Shown here: positions 43,167 through 51,972 of the stretch, one piece after another
How positions within the stretch are numbered: position 1 is the first letter of the stretch
Layout of the letters: every line of letters starts with the position of its first letter
DNA from: JBHELG01 sp046263195
Lineage (GTDB): Bacteria > Actinomycetota > Nitriliruptoria > Nitriliruptorales > JAHWKO01
Assembly (NCBI GenBank): GCA_046263195.1
Contig: JBHELG010000091.1
Location: forward strand, 1-56,507
Direction of reading: 5' to 3'
Length of the DNA stretch: 56,507 nucleotides
The notes under the pieces: model-generated
Seen by the model: only the letters and a program-made list of their open reading frames with translations
Told to the model about the DNA's origin: nothing
Database searches by the model: none
Translations under genes and position numbers: made by a program

Positions 43167-44024
43167 ATGTGGGCAAACCCGGAGGAAGCACGCAGCGACT
43201 TCATTCTTGCTGCCGCCGCTGCGATTCTCGGCCCCCTCCTGCTCCGTCTCCTCGCACCCTTCGGACTCGAAGGACTGCAGAGCTGGGGACCGATCGGCGG
43301 GGTGGTGTTCGGCCTCCTCGTATTTGCGTTCTCCGGCCTCGTACCACTCCTGCTTGCCCGTTATCGCGGCGAGGGCCTGGCCGCATTCGGGCTCGATACC
43401 CCGCGTCGGGCGCTGTCGGCAGGGGTGGTGGTCGCGGCGCCGCTCGTCGTGGTTGGGGCCGTGGAATTGTGGGCGATCAGCCGCAGCCTCCCTCGTGCAC
43501 TCGGCGGGGTCTTCGCCGACCCTTCGATACTCCTGTTCCTCGCGCTCGGCGCGTTTGTGGGCAGCACCCTGCTCTTCACCTTTCTCACGGTGAAGGCGCG
43601 CGATGGATTCGCACGCACCGAGCTGGCCCAGCTCCAGGTGCTGCGAACATTCGGGCTCGCTGCTGCCGGGGCCAGCCTGATCGTGGGCCTTCTGCTTCTC
43701 CCGACCGGGGAACCCGCCCCCTGGTGGGGGTCGTTACTCGAACCACTCGCACTGGCCGCTGCGGTGCTCCTCGCCGACCGGCTCGTCCAGCCGCGGGTGA
43801 CGACGAGCCGCGCCACGATCCTCGGCCCCACGATCGTTGCCCTGCTCTTGCAGGTCGAGCTGTTCGGCGGCGCCTTCCTCAGGTCGCTACGGGAAGGTCT
43901 GCTTGCAGCCGGCCTTGTCGTCGTCCTGGCCGTGCTCGTCGAGACGCGCCAAGCGGCCTGGGCGGTCGTACCACTCCTCGCGGCTGCCTCGTTCTACGCC
44001 GTATCGTTCCGGCCGGTGCTCTAG
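43167..44024 (+). CDS. Polytopic membrane protein, unknown
   Basis: 285 residues, about eight hydrophobic segments (DFILAAAAAILGPLLLRLLA; WGPIGGVVFGLLVFAFSGLV; SILLFLALGAFVGSTLLFTF; ending VPLLAAASFYAVSFRPVL). The arrangement with PLLLARYRGEGLAAFGLDTP recalls membrane-embedded CAAX-protease-like proteins, but the glutamate motifs (EExxxR) are not seen, so no function is given. ATG 43167 is chosen as the first codon consistent with the first helix. It lacks a clear ribosome-binding site. The 249-base gap upstream holds an imperfect GC-rich palindrome around 43060-43145. Confidence 0.6.
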   Translation: MWANPEEARSDFILAAAAAILGPLLLRLLAPFGLEGLQSWGPIGGVVFGLLVFAFSGLVPLLLARYRGEGLAAFGLDTPRRALSAGVVVAAPLVVVGAVELWAISRSLPRALGGVFADPSILLFLALGAFVGSTLLFTFLTVKARDGFARTELAQLQVLRTFGLAAAGASLIVGLLLLPTGEPAPWWGSLLEPLALAAAVLLADRLVQPRVTTSRATILGPTIVALLLQVELFGGAFLRSLREGLLAAGLVVVLAVLVETRQAAWAVVPLLAAASFYAVSFRPVL

Positions 44025-44095
44025 CTGTCACCTGCAGCGCTCCAGCCGTCGACTCGCAGCACGGTCGAGACGGCGGCGCGCGGCTGCTCCCGGAC

Positions 44096-45514
44096 CTACC
44101 GGGGGTCGCTCGCCGCTCTGCTCGGGCTACTGGGCGCCAAGCTCGTCTCTGCCTCGTCCGATCCCGGTTCCGAGCCTGAAGCCAGGCGCTTGTACAGCTC
44201 GATCATGTGGGCATGCTTGGCCCGCTTCGCCTGGTCGCGGACCCCCAGCCCCGCGGCGGGTGCGAGAACCAGAATCCCGATCTTGCCCGCATGGAGGTTG
44301 TGGTGCATGTCGTAGGCGGCTTGCCCTGCCTCCTCGAGCGGGTAGGTCTTCGACAAGATGGGGTGGATCATGCCGCGATCCACGAGCCTGACCGCCTGCC
44401 ACGCCTCCGCATAATTGGCGAAGTGGGCGCCGAGGATGCGCTTGAGGTTCATCCACAGGTAGCGGTTGTCGTACTCGTGCATGTAGCCGGTGGTTGAGGC
44501 GCACGTCACAATGGTGCCCCCCCGCTTCGCCACGAACACCGAGGCGCCAAAGGTCTGGCGCCCGACGTGTTCGAAGACGATGTCAGGGTCGTCACCGACA
44601 AGCTCGCGTATGCGACGACCGAAACGACGATACTCGCCGTAGTCCTGTTCGCCGTCCTTCCAGAACTGGTAGCCCTCTGCCTTGCGGTCGATGACGGCTT
44701 CCACGCCGACGTCCGCTAAAAGCTTCACCTTGTCCGCACTCGAAACAACGCAAACCGGTATGCCGCCTCCGTTCATCACGAACTGGCTGGCGAAACCGCC
44801 GAGTCCGCCGGCCGCGCCCCATATGAGCACGACGTCACCCTGCTTCATTCGGGCCTCGTTCTGGCCTACGAGCATGCGGTAGGCGGTGGCGAGCACGAGT
44901 CCGAGTGAGGCGGCCTCCTCCCAGGTGAGGTGGGTCGGCATGGGGATGAGTTGGTTCGCCTTCACCATGGAGACCTCGGCGAACCCGCCAAAGTTCGACT
45001 CGAACCCCCAAATCCGCTGCGAGGGGTCGAGCATGGAATCCTCGTGCCCGTGTGGCGCCTCGAGATCAACGTAGTTGCAATGGACGACGACGCGGTCGCC
45101 CGGCTTCCAGCGGGTCACTCCAGGACCGGTGCGCAGCACGATTCCGGCAGCGTCGGAGCCCACGATGTGATAGTCCAGGTTGTGTCGTGCTCCGTACTCG
45201 CCCTCCCGCGCGAACCGCTCGAGGAAGCTGAAGGTCGGCAGGGGCTCGAAGATCGAGGTCCAGACCGTGTTGTAGTTCACCGCTGAGGCCATGGGGGCGA
45301 TGAGCGCCTCGTTCGGGCCCAGCGGCGGGATCGGAACCTCTTCCACTCGCAGGCTCTTGCGTGGGTCCTTCTCATCGTGGGAAAGACCCGCGAACAGGTC
45401 AACCTCGTCCCTGCGTACGACCGCAGCCCGCATCGTCTCAGGCAACCGGATCGACGCGATCTCGTCCCCGGGGGCGTCGTTCAGGATGGCGTCACGGATG
45501 GCGTCCATCGTCAC
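44096..45514 (-). CDS. ccr: Crotonyl-CoA carboxylase/reductase
   Basis: About 472 residues of the medium-chain reductase superfamily. Signatures of Ccr: PLGPNEALIAPMASAVNYNT then VWTSIFEPLPTF, YHIVGSDAAGIVLRTGPGVT, HCNYVDLEAPHGHEDSMLDP, QRIWGFESNFGGFAEVSMVK, and the nucleotide fold LIWGAAGGLGGFASQFV. It converts crotonyl-CoA + CO2 + NADPH to ethylmalonyl-CoA, serving the ethylmalonyl-CoA pathway or extender-unit supply. No other pathway genes are adjacent. GTG 45514 has GAGGAGGG seven bases upstream; ATG 45508 is possible. The C-terminal ~40 residues are a disordered extension. Confidence 0.93.
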   Translation of the reverse strand: MTMDAIRDAILNDAPGDEIASIRLPETMRAAVVRRDEVDLFAGLSHDEKDPRKSLRVEEVPIPPLGPNEALIAPMASAVNYNTVWTSIFEPLPTFSFLERFAREGEYGARHNLDYHIVGSDAAGIVLRTGPGVTRWKPGDRVVVHCNYVDLEAPHGHEDSMLDPSQRIWGFESNFGGFAEVSMVKANQLIPMPTHLTWEEAASLGLVLATAYRMLVGQNEARMKQGDVVLIWGAAGGLGGFASQFVMNGGGIPVCVVSSADKVKLLADVGVEAVIDRKAEGYQFWKDGEQDYGEYRRFGRRIRELVGDDPDIVFEHVGRQTFGASVFVAKRGGTIVTCASTTGYMHEYDNRYLWMNLKRILGAHFANYAEAWQAVRLVDRGMIHPILSKTYPLEEAGQAAYDMHHNLHAGKIGILVLAPAAGLGVRDQAKRAKHAHMIELYKRLASGSEPGSDEAETSLAPSSPSRAASDPR

Positions 45515-45607
45515 AGTGCGACCCTCCTCGCGCATCGGGTGACAGGACGCTACCAGTGTGCTTCCCGGTCCCCCGTGTCAGGCCTGGCTCACGTTAGCGC
45601 TCGTCTC

Positions 45608-46162
45608 TCAACCGGCTGCTTCGTCGCCGGTCCTCGGCTCCGGCTCCTCCCGACGCTCGACGGAGACGACTTCGACGTCGGGCACCTGCCCCCGTGGCGA
45701 ACGCTTCGACGAGCGCGGGCGCCCTCGGGACGCCGTGCCGCGCCCCTCGAGCTTCACGGCAAGCCGCAGCGGTGCGGGTGTGAGCCGACGACGCAGGAAG
45801 CGGGACGCCAGTGCGCGTGAAGGGGGAAGTACCGCGAGCAGACCCAACACGTCCGTTACGAACCCCGGTGTGACGAGCAGGGCACCACCGACGAGCACAA
45901 GCGCCCCCTGGACAACCTCGTCCCCGGGCCAGCGGCCCTCATCCAACGCCGAGCGGAAGGCCCGCCAGGCGCGGCGCCCTTCACGCTTCACGAGCAGCGC
46001 GCCGAGGACGCTGTCAAGTAGGAGCAGAGCGATGGTGAGGGGAAGCCCGAGCCACATGCCGATCTCAACGATGACGGCAAGTTCGACGATCGGGACGACG
46101 ATGAAAGCAAGCAGGAGCAGTGGTAGCACGTGCACATGGTAGATGTCCGCGGGACCCGCCAC
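45608..46162 (-). CDS. fxsA: FxsA family membrane protein
   Basis: 184 residues. Three to four helices (LLLLAFIVVPIVELAVIVEI; GLPLTIALLLLDSVLGALLV; GALVLVGGALLVTPGFVTDV) with the family's LxxPGFxTDxxGxLxLxPxxR segment (TPGFVTDVLGLLAVLPPSR), then a hydrophilic tail. E. coli FxsA was named for suppressing phage T7 exclusion when overexpressed; its natural role is unknown and this is not evidence of phage defence. The GTG start at 46162 is tentative. ccr follows after 93 bases on the same strand. Confidence 0.88.
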   Translation of the reverse strand: MAGPADIYHVHVLPLLLLAFIVVPIVELAVIVEIGMWLGLPLTIALLLLDSVLGALLVKREGRRAWRAFRSALDEGRWPGDEVVQGALVLVGGALLVTPGFVTDVLGLLAVLPPSRALASRFLRRRLTPAPLRLAVKLEGRGTASRGRPRSSKRSPRGQVPDVEVVSVERREEPEPRTGDEAAG

Positions 46163-46436
46163 CCGCGGTTCCCACTTCCGGCTGACTCACGTGTGCCCGC
46201 GAGCTGAAGTGGCCGGCGGCGGAGAGGGGTCCGGGGCGCAGTTCAACAGCCGCGATTCCTTTCGTTGATACTCTGAGGCCAGACGGGGTGGATCGCCAGG
46301 CTCATGCCTCACCGTCTGCGTTCGGGATACCCGCTCGATTGGGCGGTGTGACGGGCGTATTCGAAGCGCGACCAGCCGTGGCCGACGAGCTCAGGCCGGA
46401 CAGCCCCGCCTCCAGGCCAGCTACAACAGGACCGTC

Positions 46437-48188
46437 GTGACCAAGAAGACCTTCCATGACCTCGGGATCGCCCAACCCCTTCTCAGCGCGCTCGAGGAAC
46501 AGTCCATAACAGACCCCTTCCCGATTCAGGAACTCACGATCCCACTGGCGCTCGCCGGCAATGACCTCATAGGTCAGGCTCGTACGGGCACGGGCAAGAC
46601 GCTTGCGTTCGGACTCCCGCTGCTCCAACAGGTCGAAGTGGAGGACGAGGGAGTGCAGGCCCTCGTCATCACACCCACTCGCGAGCTGTGCCTGCAAGTA
46701 ACTGCCGACCTGACCGAGGCGGGCGCGGAAACTGGCACCCGGGTGGAAGCGGTGTATGGAGGGGTCCCACTCGACCCCCAGCAGCAAGCGCTGGGCACAG
46801 GAGAGGTCGACGTGGTCGTCGGCACCCCGGGACGCCTGCTCGATCTCGTCAGACGACGCACGCTCGAACTCACGAACGTGAAGATGCTCGTTCTCGATGA
46901 GGCCGACGAGATGCTCGACATGGGCTTCCTTCCCGACGTCGAGCAGCTCATTGGCCATTGCACCGCTCGACGGCAGACGCTCCTCTTCTCGGCCACGATG
47001 GCGTCCGAGGTGGTGACGCTCGCCCGCCGCTACCTTCGGCATCCGACCTTCATCCGAGCCGATGCGGACGAGCGGCAGGTGGCGCCCGACACCGAGCAGC
47101 ATTTCTTTCTCGTACATCGCCTTGACAAACCCCGTGTCCTCGCTCGCGTCCTCCAATCGCCCCACGTCGACCTCGTTGCCGTCTTCGTACGCACGAAGCG
47201 CATGGCGGACCGTCTGGTCGAAGAACTCCGGGACCTCGGCGTGAACGCGACCGCGATCCATGGCGACCTGCGTCAGTCGCGACGTGAGCGCAACCTCGAC
47301 CGTTTCCGGGCTGGGCGCACAGAGGTCCTCGTGGCCACGGAGGTCGCAGCACGCGGACTCGACATCGAGGGGATAACGCACGTCTTCAACTACGACTGCC
47401 CCGATGATGAACGCATGTACCTCCACCGTATCGGGCGAACCGGTCGAGCCGGCGCAGCCGGTGTGGCGGTCACCTTCGCCACCTTCAATGAGGTGGACCG
47501 CCTCAACGCCATCCGCAAGGCGCTCGGCGGCGCCGACGGACCGCTCGAGGAGGTCTTCTCAACCTCCGAGTTGCTTACGGAGCGCTTCGACTTGCCACCG
47601 GAGACTCCATGGGGCCGCTTCGCAGGGGACCGCGAGGCACCGAGCATTGCGGCATCACACGCCGAGCCCTCAACCTCAACTCAGAACGGGCAGGAGCTCA
47701 TCACTCCTCCGGCCGTGATGGAGGAACCCCGCACGCGAGCTCGCACCAGGGTCCGCACGCGCACGGCGGCTATGGACCAGCACCACGACGGAGAGAAGGA
47801 TACTCCCTCCCGGGAGGCCGCCGGTAGGGCGGCGGGCGGGGCGGGTGATGGCCGGGAGGCCGCCCGCAGGGCGGCGGGCGGGGCCCGTGGTTCGAAGAAG
47901 GGTCCTCGCAGCCGCGCCCCACACGCGCAGGGAGATGACGGGAATTTGGTCCCCGACGAGGCTCGTGAGGACCCTGGGACGAGCGATGCAGCCGGCGCGA
48001 GAAAAGCGATTGGCAGGCTGACTCCACGCGAGCCGGGTAGGGGTCGCAGTGGCCAACGCCGCAGCCGGGGCGATGTCGAGGAGCGGCAAGGTCCGGTCGA
48101 CGTGGAAACGACGACAGCAGGACGGTCCGCCCGCGGCTCGGGAGAACCCACCCTCGCCCGAAGGGTCCGGATAGAGCACCTGCCCTGA
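46437..48188 (+). CDS. DEAD-box ATP-dependent RNA helicase
   Basis: 583 residues. Q motif and FPIQELTIPLALAGNDLIG, motif I ARTGTGKT, Ia PTRELCLQV, Ib GTPGRLLD, II VLDEADEML, III FSATM, then IV-VI ending ARGLDIEGITHVFNYDCP and HRIGRTGRAG. After about residue 370 comes a ~210-residue low-complexity, Arg/Gly/Ser-rich tail, typical for RNA contact in RhlE/CsdA-like helicases. Residues ~459-486 of the tail (EAAGRAAGGAGDGREAARRA then AGGARG) derive from a 42-base repeat shared with the CinA-type gene. GTG 46437 follows CAGGA. The 274-base gap upstream could hold a long 5' leader; no motif is recognised. Confidence 0.92.
   Translation: MTKKTFHDLGIAQPLLSALEEQSITDPFPIQELTIPLALAGNDLIGQARTGTGKTLAFGLPLLQQVEVEDEGVQALVITPTRELCLQVTADLTEAGAETGTRVEAVYGGVPLDPQQQALGTGEVDVVVGTPGRLLDLVRRRTLELTNVKMLVLDEADEMLDMGFLPDVEQLIGHCTARRQTLLFSATMASEVVTLARRYLRHPTFIRADADERQVAPDTEQHFFLVHRLDKPRVLARVLQSPHVDLVAVFVRTKRMADRLVEELRDLGVNATAIHGDLRQSRRERNLDRFRAGRTEVLVATEVAARGLDIEGITHVFNYDCPDDERMYLHRIGRTGRAGAAGVAVTFATFNEVDRLNAIRKALGGADGPLEEVFSTSELLTERFDLPPETPWGRFAGDREAPSIAASHAEPSTSTQNGQELITPPAVMEEPRTRARTRVRTRTAAMDQHHDGEKDTPSREAAGRAAGGAGDGREAARRAAGGARGSKKGPRSRAPHAQGDDGNLVPDEAREDPGTSDAAGARKAIGRLTPREPGRGRSGQRRSRGDVEERQGPVDVETTTAGRSARGSGEPTLARRVRIEHLP
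47811..47890. repeat. 42-base repeat (family B) inside the DEAD helicase gene
   Basis: Two copies exactly 42 bases apart (CGGGAGGCCGCC at 47811 and 47853). Each has a palindromic centre: GCCGCCC-GCA-GGGCGGC in the second copy, nearly perfect in the first. Aligned with the CinA-type units about three-quarters of positions match, and both encode GD...A..RR.AGG in the same frame. The central stem keeps pairing through paired C/G swaps. Confidence 0.85.
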
Positions 48189-48239
48189 AACGGCGATTCG
48201 GGGCCGGGCCAATCGGTGGCTGACAGACGCACTCCCTGA

Positions 48240-48638
48240 TCAGAGCGCAGCGGGACGAAACGGCCACGGAATGCCGGGGCCCAGATGCACCTGCAGCCAG
48301 GTGCGGCGACGGCAGGTGGGGCACCGGGTCCAAAGCCTCCGTCGGCAGGGGTCCACCAGCCAGGGTGGTCGCAGCAGCCGACGCGATTCAGCCAGGGTCA
48401 GCCCACGTTCGACCTCGCAGTGGTGGCATCGAACGATGAGCAGTGGCGTCGGGTTCGCCTCGGGGTCGACGGAGTAGAGCGCTCGCTTGCCTCGTAGCTT
48501 GCGCGTGCGAGGTCGCAACGGGTCAGGCGGGAGGACCCGGTCGAAGTGGGAGGAGCCCCGGCCGGCAGGCGAGCCCAGGGGCTGGGCATGCGGCTCGGAT
48601 TCCCCGGGGCCCGAGTGGTCATCACGCACCTTGATCAC
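48240..48638 (-). CDS. Zinc-ribbon protein coupled to ParA, unknown
   Basis: About 132 residues. Two cysteine pairs, VRCHHCEVERGLTLAESRRL and TRCPTCRRRTWLQVHLGPG, form a probable zinc-binding unit around WLVDPCRRRLW; the N-terminal part is hydrophilic. No family recognised. GTG 48638, with GGGACGAGC before it, overlaps the last 17 bases of parA; GTG 48629 is an alternative. The overlap and shared strand argue for co-translation with ParA, where a DNA- or protein-binding partner (the usual place of ParB) would be expected. That role is inference only. Confidence 0.6.
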   Translation of the reverse strand: MIKVRDDHSGPGESEPHAQPLGSPAGRGSSHFDRVLPPDPLRPRTRKLRGKRALYSVDPEANPTPLLIVRCHHCEVERGLTLAESRRLLRPPWLVDPCRRRLWTRCPTCRRRTWLQVHLGPGIPWPFRPAAL

Positions 48639-49506
48639 GCTCGTCCCAGCCGGCCACAGCTCCACCGGGAGCCGAATCGGTGACACCTCGCAACAGCGAC
48701 TCCAGCTCCTCTCGGGACCAGCCCGCTTGTGAGAGCAGAGTGTCCGACACCGGCAAGCCGAGCAGCGTTCGGGCCATGGCGCGGTACGCGGCCGCGCCCG
48801 GCACCTCGTCGGCGTGCTCGAGGATGCTTCGTCCCGCCGCCGGGGCTTCGGCGAACCGAATTGACTTGCGCACCGGCGGTCCCACTAGGGCAAGCCCGTA
48901 TCTGTCGACGATATCGCGGAGCACGTTGTGGCTGTGGTTCGTGCGGGCGTCGAACAGAGTCGCGAGCACCCCTCTGACCCGCAAGCTTCGATTCGTCAGC
49001 CGACGCACGTCATGGACGGTCTCGAGCAGCTGGGCGACGCCTCGGTGCGCGAGGGTCTCACACTGGACGGGGATGAGGACCTCGTCCGCGGCGGTGAGTC
49101 CATTGATGGTGAGCACACCCAGAGAGGGGGGACAGTCGATGAGGACGACGTCATAGCTGTCGAGGAGTTCGGCGAGCTCACCACGCAGGAGATACTCCCG
49201 GCCGGTACGCGACAACAGGGTCACCTCTGCTCCGGCCAGGTCGATGGTCGACGGCACGAGGTCGGCGACGGGGTGCTGGACGATCGTCTCGACGAGTCGC
49301 GCTCGGCCAACGATGACGTCGTGGAGAGAAGGCTCGAGCCGGTCAGGGTCGTAACCGAGTGAGAAGGTGAGACAGGCCTGGGGGTCGAGGTCGACGAGTA
49401 GAACCGCTCGTTCAAGCTCGGTCATGGCCGCGGCGAGCGAGAGGGCACTCGTCGTCTTCGCGACCCCTCCCTTCTGGTTCGCGATCGCATACGTGACGGC
49501 GGTCAT
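48622..49506 (-). CDS. ParA-family ATPase (orphan)
   Basis: 294 residues. Deviant Walker A KGGVAKTT (residues 12-19, preceded by ANQ), LLVDLDPQACLTFSLGY (switch I region), VVLIDCPPSLGVLTINGLTA (Walker B) and IPVQCETLAHRGVAQLL. ParA ATPases form nucleotide-dependent DNA-bound gradients moving chromosomes, plasmids or protein complexes. No parB, parS-like repeat or origin gene is next to it; instead an overlapping zinc-ribbon gene follows and an FHA-LuxR gene lies upstream on the same strand. Cargo positioning other than the main chromosome system is plausible. Confidence 0.9.
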   Translation of the reverse strand: MTAVTYAIANQKGGVAKTTSALSLAAAMTELERAVLLVDLDPQACLTFSLGYDPDRLEPSLHDVIVGRARLVETIVQHPVADLVPSTIDLAGAEVTLLSRTGREYLLRGELAELLDSYDVVLIDCPPSLGVLTINGLTAADEVLIPVQCETLAHRGVAQLLETVHDVRRLTNRSLRVRGVLATLFDARTNHSHNVLRDIVDRYGLALVGPPVRKSIRFAEAPAAGRSILEHADEVPGAAAYRAMARTLLGLPVSDTLLSQAGWSREELESLLRGVTDSAPGGAVAGWDERDQGA

Positions 49507-49677
49507 GGTGGCGTCCTCAGCAATGTGCCGGCAACTGAAGGAGCCTTCTGAGGCGGGTGAGACCTAGTAGAGGCCGCGACGCACGCGGGAGGGTTCTCCA
49601 GTCGGGCGGCGGAGGGGCGAAGCCACGGATCGTGGTGACGGCCCCAGGAGGGGACGCTCCCCTTGCGACGAGGGAGA

Positions 49678-50268
49678 TCAGGGTTCGAGCAGGCCGAGCT
49701 TTGCGGCCTCCGCGACTGCGCCGGCTCGGTTGCGCACGCCGAGCTTGTCATAGAGCTCCTGCGCGTAGGCCTTGACCGTCCGCTCCGTGACGCCGAGTTC
49801 CTCGCCAATCTCATTGTTGGTCATGCCTTCGGCCATGAGCTCGAGCACTTGCTGCTGACGAGGAGACAGATGGGGCCCGGTTTCTACCTTAGGGACCTCG
49901 AGCACGATGGTGGTCTCTTCTGGCTGGGCCGCCATGGCTGGGTCCTCGAAAACGGCTTCAATGGGACCGAACGCGATGCGGTCGCCGTGTCGCAGGACGC
50001 GGGGACCGGAGACGTCTTCACCGTTTACTCTCGTGCCGGCGCTCGAGCCGAGGTCGGTGAGTATCACCGCTCCCGCCTCCTTACGGAGGGAGGCGTGGAC
50101 TCGAGAGACGCGAGGATCAGTCAGGACGTAGGTGTTGTCCTCCCGCCGGCCGATGGTGCCCTCTTCCCGGTCGAGCTGGACGGACTTACCGGACAAGGGC
50201 CCGTTTCTGAAGGTCAGGGTGGGGAGGGGCACGATCTTCCGTGCCTTCTTCACCGCGGACTCGGTCAC
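49678..50268 (-). CDS. FHA-domain / LuxR-type HTH fusion regulator
   Basis: 196 residues. An FHA domain spans ~18-110, with GTIGRREDNTYVLTDPRVSR, VHASL and LGSSAGTRVNGEDV, the phosphothreonine-binding loops. A LuxR/FixJ-type helix-turn-helix spans ~133-196: LSPRQQQVLELMAEGMTNNE, IGEELGVTERTVKAYAQELY and DKLGVRNRAGAV. The domains suggest a transcription factor controlled by Ser/Thr kinase phosphorylation, without a receiver domain. GTG 50268 follows AGGAGG. It lies between the ParA and aldehyde dehydrogenase genes on the same strand, 33 bases after the latter. Targets unknown. Confidence 0.88.
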   Translation of the reverse strand: MTESAVKKARKIVPLPTLTFRNGPLSGKSVQLDREEGTIGRREDNTYVLTDPRVSRVHASLRKEAGAVILTDLGSSAGTRVNGEDVSGPRVLRHGDRIAFGPIEAVFEDPAMAAQPEETTIVLEVPKVETGPHLSPRQQQVLELMAEGMTNNEIGEELGVTERTVKAYAQELYDKLGVRNRAGAVAEAAKLGLLEP

Positions 50269-50301
50269 CGAGGCCTCCTGGCTGCTCTCGTGTCTGGAAG
50301 G

Positions 50302-51972
50302 CTATGAGGAACCGTACCGTTGCGCGCCCAGCCGCACGACTCGCACGCGGTGCCGAACATACTCGATGACATCGGCTCGGTTCTGCCAGGCGGTGGCGAG
50401 GCGCGCGGCGATTCGACGATCCGTGAAAACTCGCAGCATCGTGAAGGTTGCCGCCTCTGCAGCAGCATCGTGCGGGAACGCCGCGGGTGGCAGTGGGCCG
50501 AAGTTCCTGCTCAGGAGCTTCGGTCGTGTCATGGCCTGCAGGCCGTACTTCGAATGGACGACTCCCATCCCCGAGTCCTTCATGCCAGCCCAGGGCGTCA
50601 TGGGTGCCGCGTGGGAGTAGAGATGCTCGTTGACCCAGACCATGCCGGCCTCGATCCGGTCAGCCATCGCTTTCGACGCTAGGCCATCGCGGCTCCATAT
50701 GGAGGCACCAAGCCCGTAACGGCTGTCGTTCGCAAGCCGTACCGCCTCATCGTCATTGGCGAAGGCCATGACCGGGATGACCGGACCGAAAGCTTCCTTC
50801 TGCATGAGGAGCATCGACTGGGTGACGGCGGTCAGCACCGTCGGGCGCCAATAATGCCCCGCTCCATTGGGCTCCAGTGGTCCACCGGTGACGAGAAGAG
50901 CGCCGTTCGAAACCGCGTCGTCGACCAGTTCCCTCAGTTGTTGCCAATGGGAGGCATCGATGAGTGGCCCGATGTCGACATCTGGATCTACCGGGTCGCC
51001 GACCACGAGCCTCGAGGCTTCCTCTGCGAGTCGCGCAACGAAATCATCGTGGATGGAACCGTGAACATAGACGCGTGCGACGCCAGCGCAGCTCTGACCC
51101 GAATTCGCGCAGCCGGTCCACAGAATTTGCGGAACGGCGCGTGCGAGGTCCGCATCCGCACGCACGATCGCGGGATCCTTGCCTCCCAGCTCGAGGGTGC
51201 ATGTCTTCGCCTGTTCACCGCACACCCTCGCTACATGCCGGCCGACTGGAACCGAACCGGTGAACACGACCTTCGAGACGTGGGGAGAGGTGCAGACGGC
51301 TTGACCTTGTTCTCCTGATCCATGAACGACGGAGAGGACGCCCTCCGGCACTCCGGCCGCGGAGAAGGCGTCCGCGAGACGCTCGGCCACGAGTGGCGCG
51401 AGCGGTGACGGCTTCAGGACGACACCGTTGCCGGCCACGAGTGCAGCAGCAAGATCAGCGGCGGGGATGCTCAGGGGGTAGTTCCATGGGGAGATGATCC
51501 CCACTACCCCGAGCGGCTCGCGCCGCACCCTGTGCAGCATGCCGTATGCGAGCGTGAGCAGGTTCGGACGCAGCCATTCGTCGGCGAGGATGCGAGGGGC
51601 GTGACGCGCGAGCCAGCGGAAACCGTCCACCGTGGGCCCCACCTCCATGAGAACCGCATCTGTCCGAGGCTTCCCGCTCTCGCGGCGGATGAGGTCGGCA
51701 TAATCCAGGGCGTTGTTGAGGATGAAGTCGGCGGCGCGACCCACGACCGCGGCACGCTCCCGGACTGGCCACTTCGCCCAGGCCCCCTGGGCCTCGGACA
51801 CCCGCTGGCAGACGTCCTCGACCTCGTCGACCGGAGTGGTCTCGACACTGCCCAGAAGCTCGCCGTTGGCGGGATTGCGGCTCTCGATGAGGTCAGGCAG
51901 TCCGTTGGTCGGCGAAGGATCAAACCCGCCCCTCCGGCCTCCCACCACCATGGCGCGTCCTCTTGGAATCAT
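50302..51972 (-). CDS. Aldehyde dehydrogenase family protein
   Basis: 556 residues. GVVGIISPWNYPLSIPAADL (NAD site), catalytic Glu in TCTLELGGKDPAIV and catalytic Cys in GCANSGQSCAGVARVYV mark an NAD(P) aldehyde dehydrogenase, close to the succinate-semialdehyde/betaine group; the substrate is not assignable. The C-terminal ~40 residues (DRRIAARLATAWQNRADVIE) extend beyond the usual fold. ATG 51972 overlaps the PHP gene stop (ATGA), so it is coupled to that upstream gene. Confidence 0.9.
   Translation of the reverse strand: MIPRGRAMVVGGRRGGFDPSPTNGLPDLIESRNPANGELLGSVETTPVDEVEDVCQRVSEAQGAWAKWPVRERAAVVGRAADFILNNALDYADLIRRESGKPRTDAVLMEVGPTVDGFRWLARHAPRILADEWLRPNLLTLAYGMLHRVRREPLGVVGIISPWNYPLSIPAADLAAALVAGNGVVLKPSPLAPLVAERLADAFSAAGVPEGVLSVVHGSGEQGQAVCTSPHVSKVVFTGSVPVGRHVARVCGEQAKTCTLELGGKDPAIVRADADLARAVPQILWTGCANSGQSCAGVARVYVHGSIHDDFVARLAEEASRLVVGDPVDPDVDIGPLIDASHWQQLRELVDDAVSNGALLVTGGPLEPNGAGHYWRPTVLTAVTQSMLLMQKEAFGPVIPVMAFANDDEAVRLANDSRYGLGASIWSRDGLASKAMADRIEAGMVWVNEHLYSHAAPMTPWAGMKDSGMGVVHSKYGLQAMTRPKLLSRNFGPLPPAAFPHDAAAEAATFTMLRVFTDRRIAARLATAWQNRADVIEYVRHRVRVVRLGAQRYGSS

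Noticed and set aside
45608..46162. FxsA as a phage-defence component
   Set aside because: The name comes from an overexpression phenotype in E. coli; no defence genes surround it.
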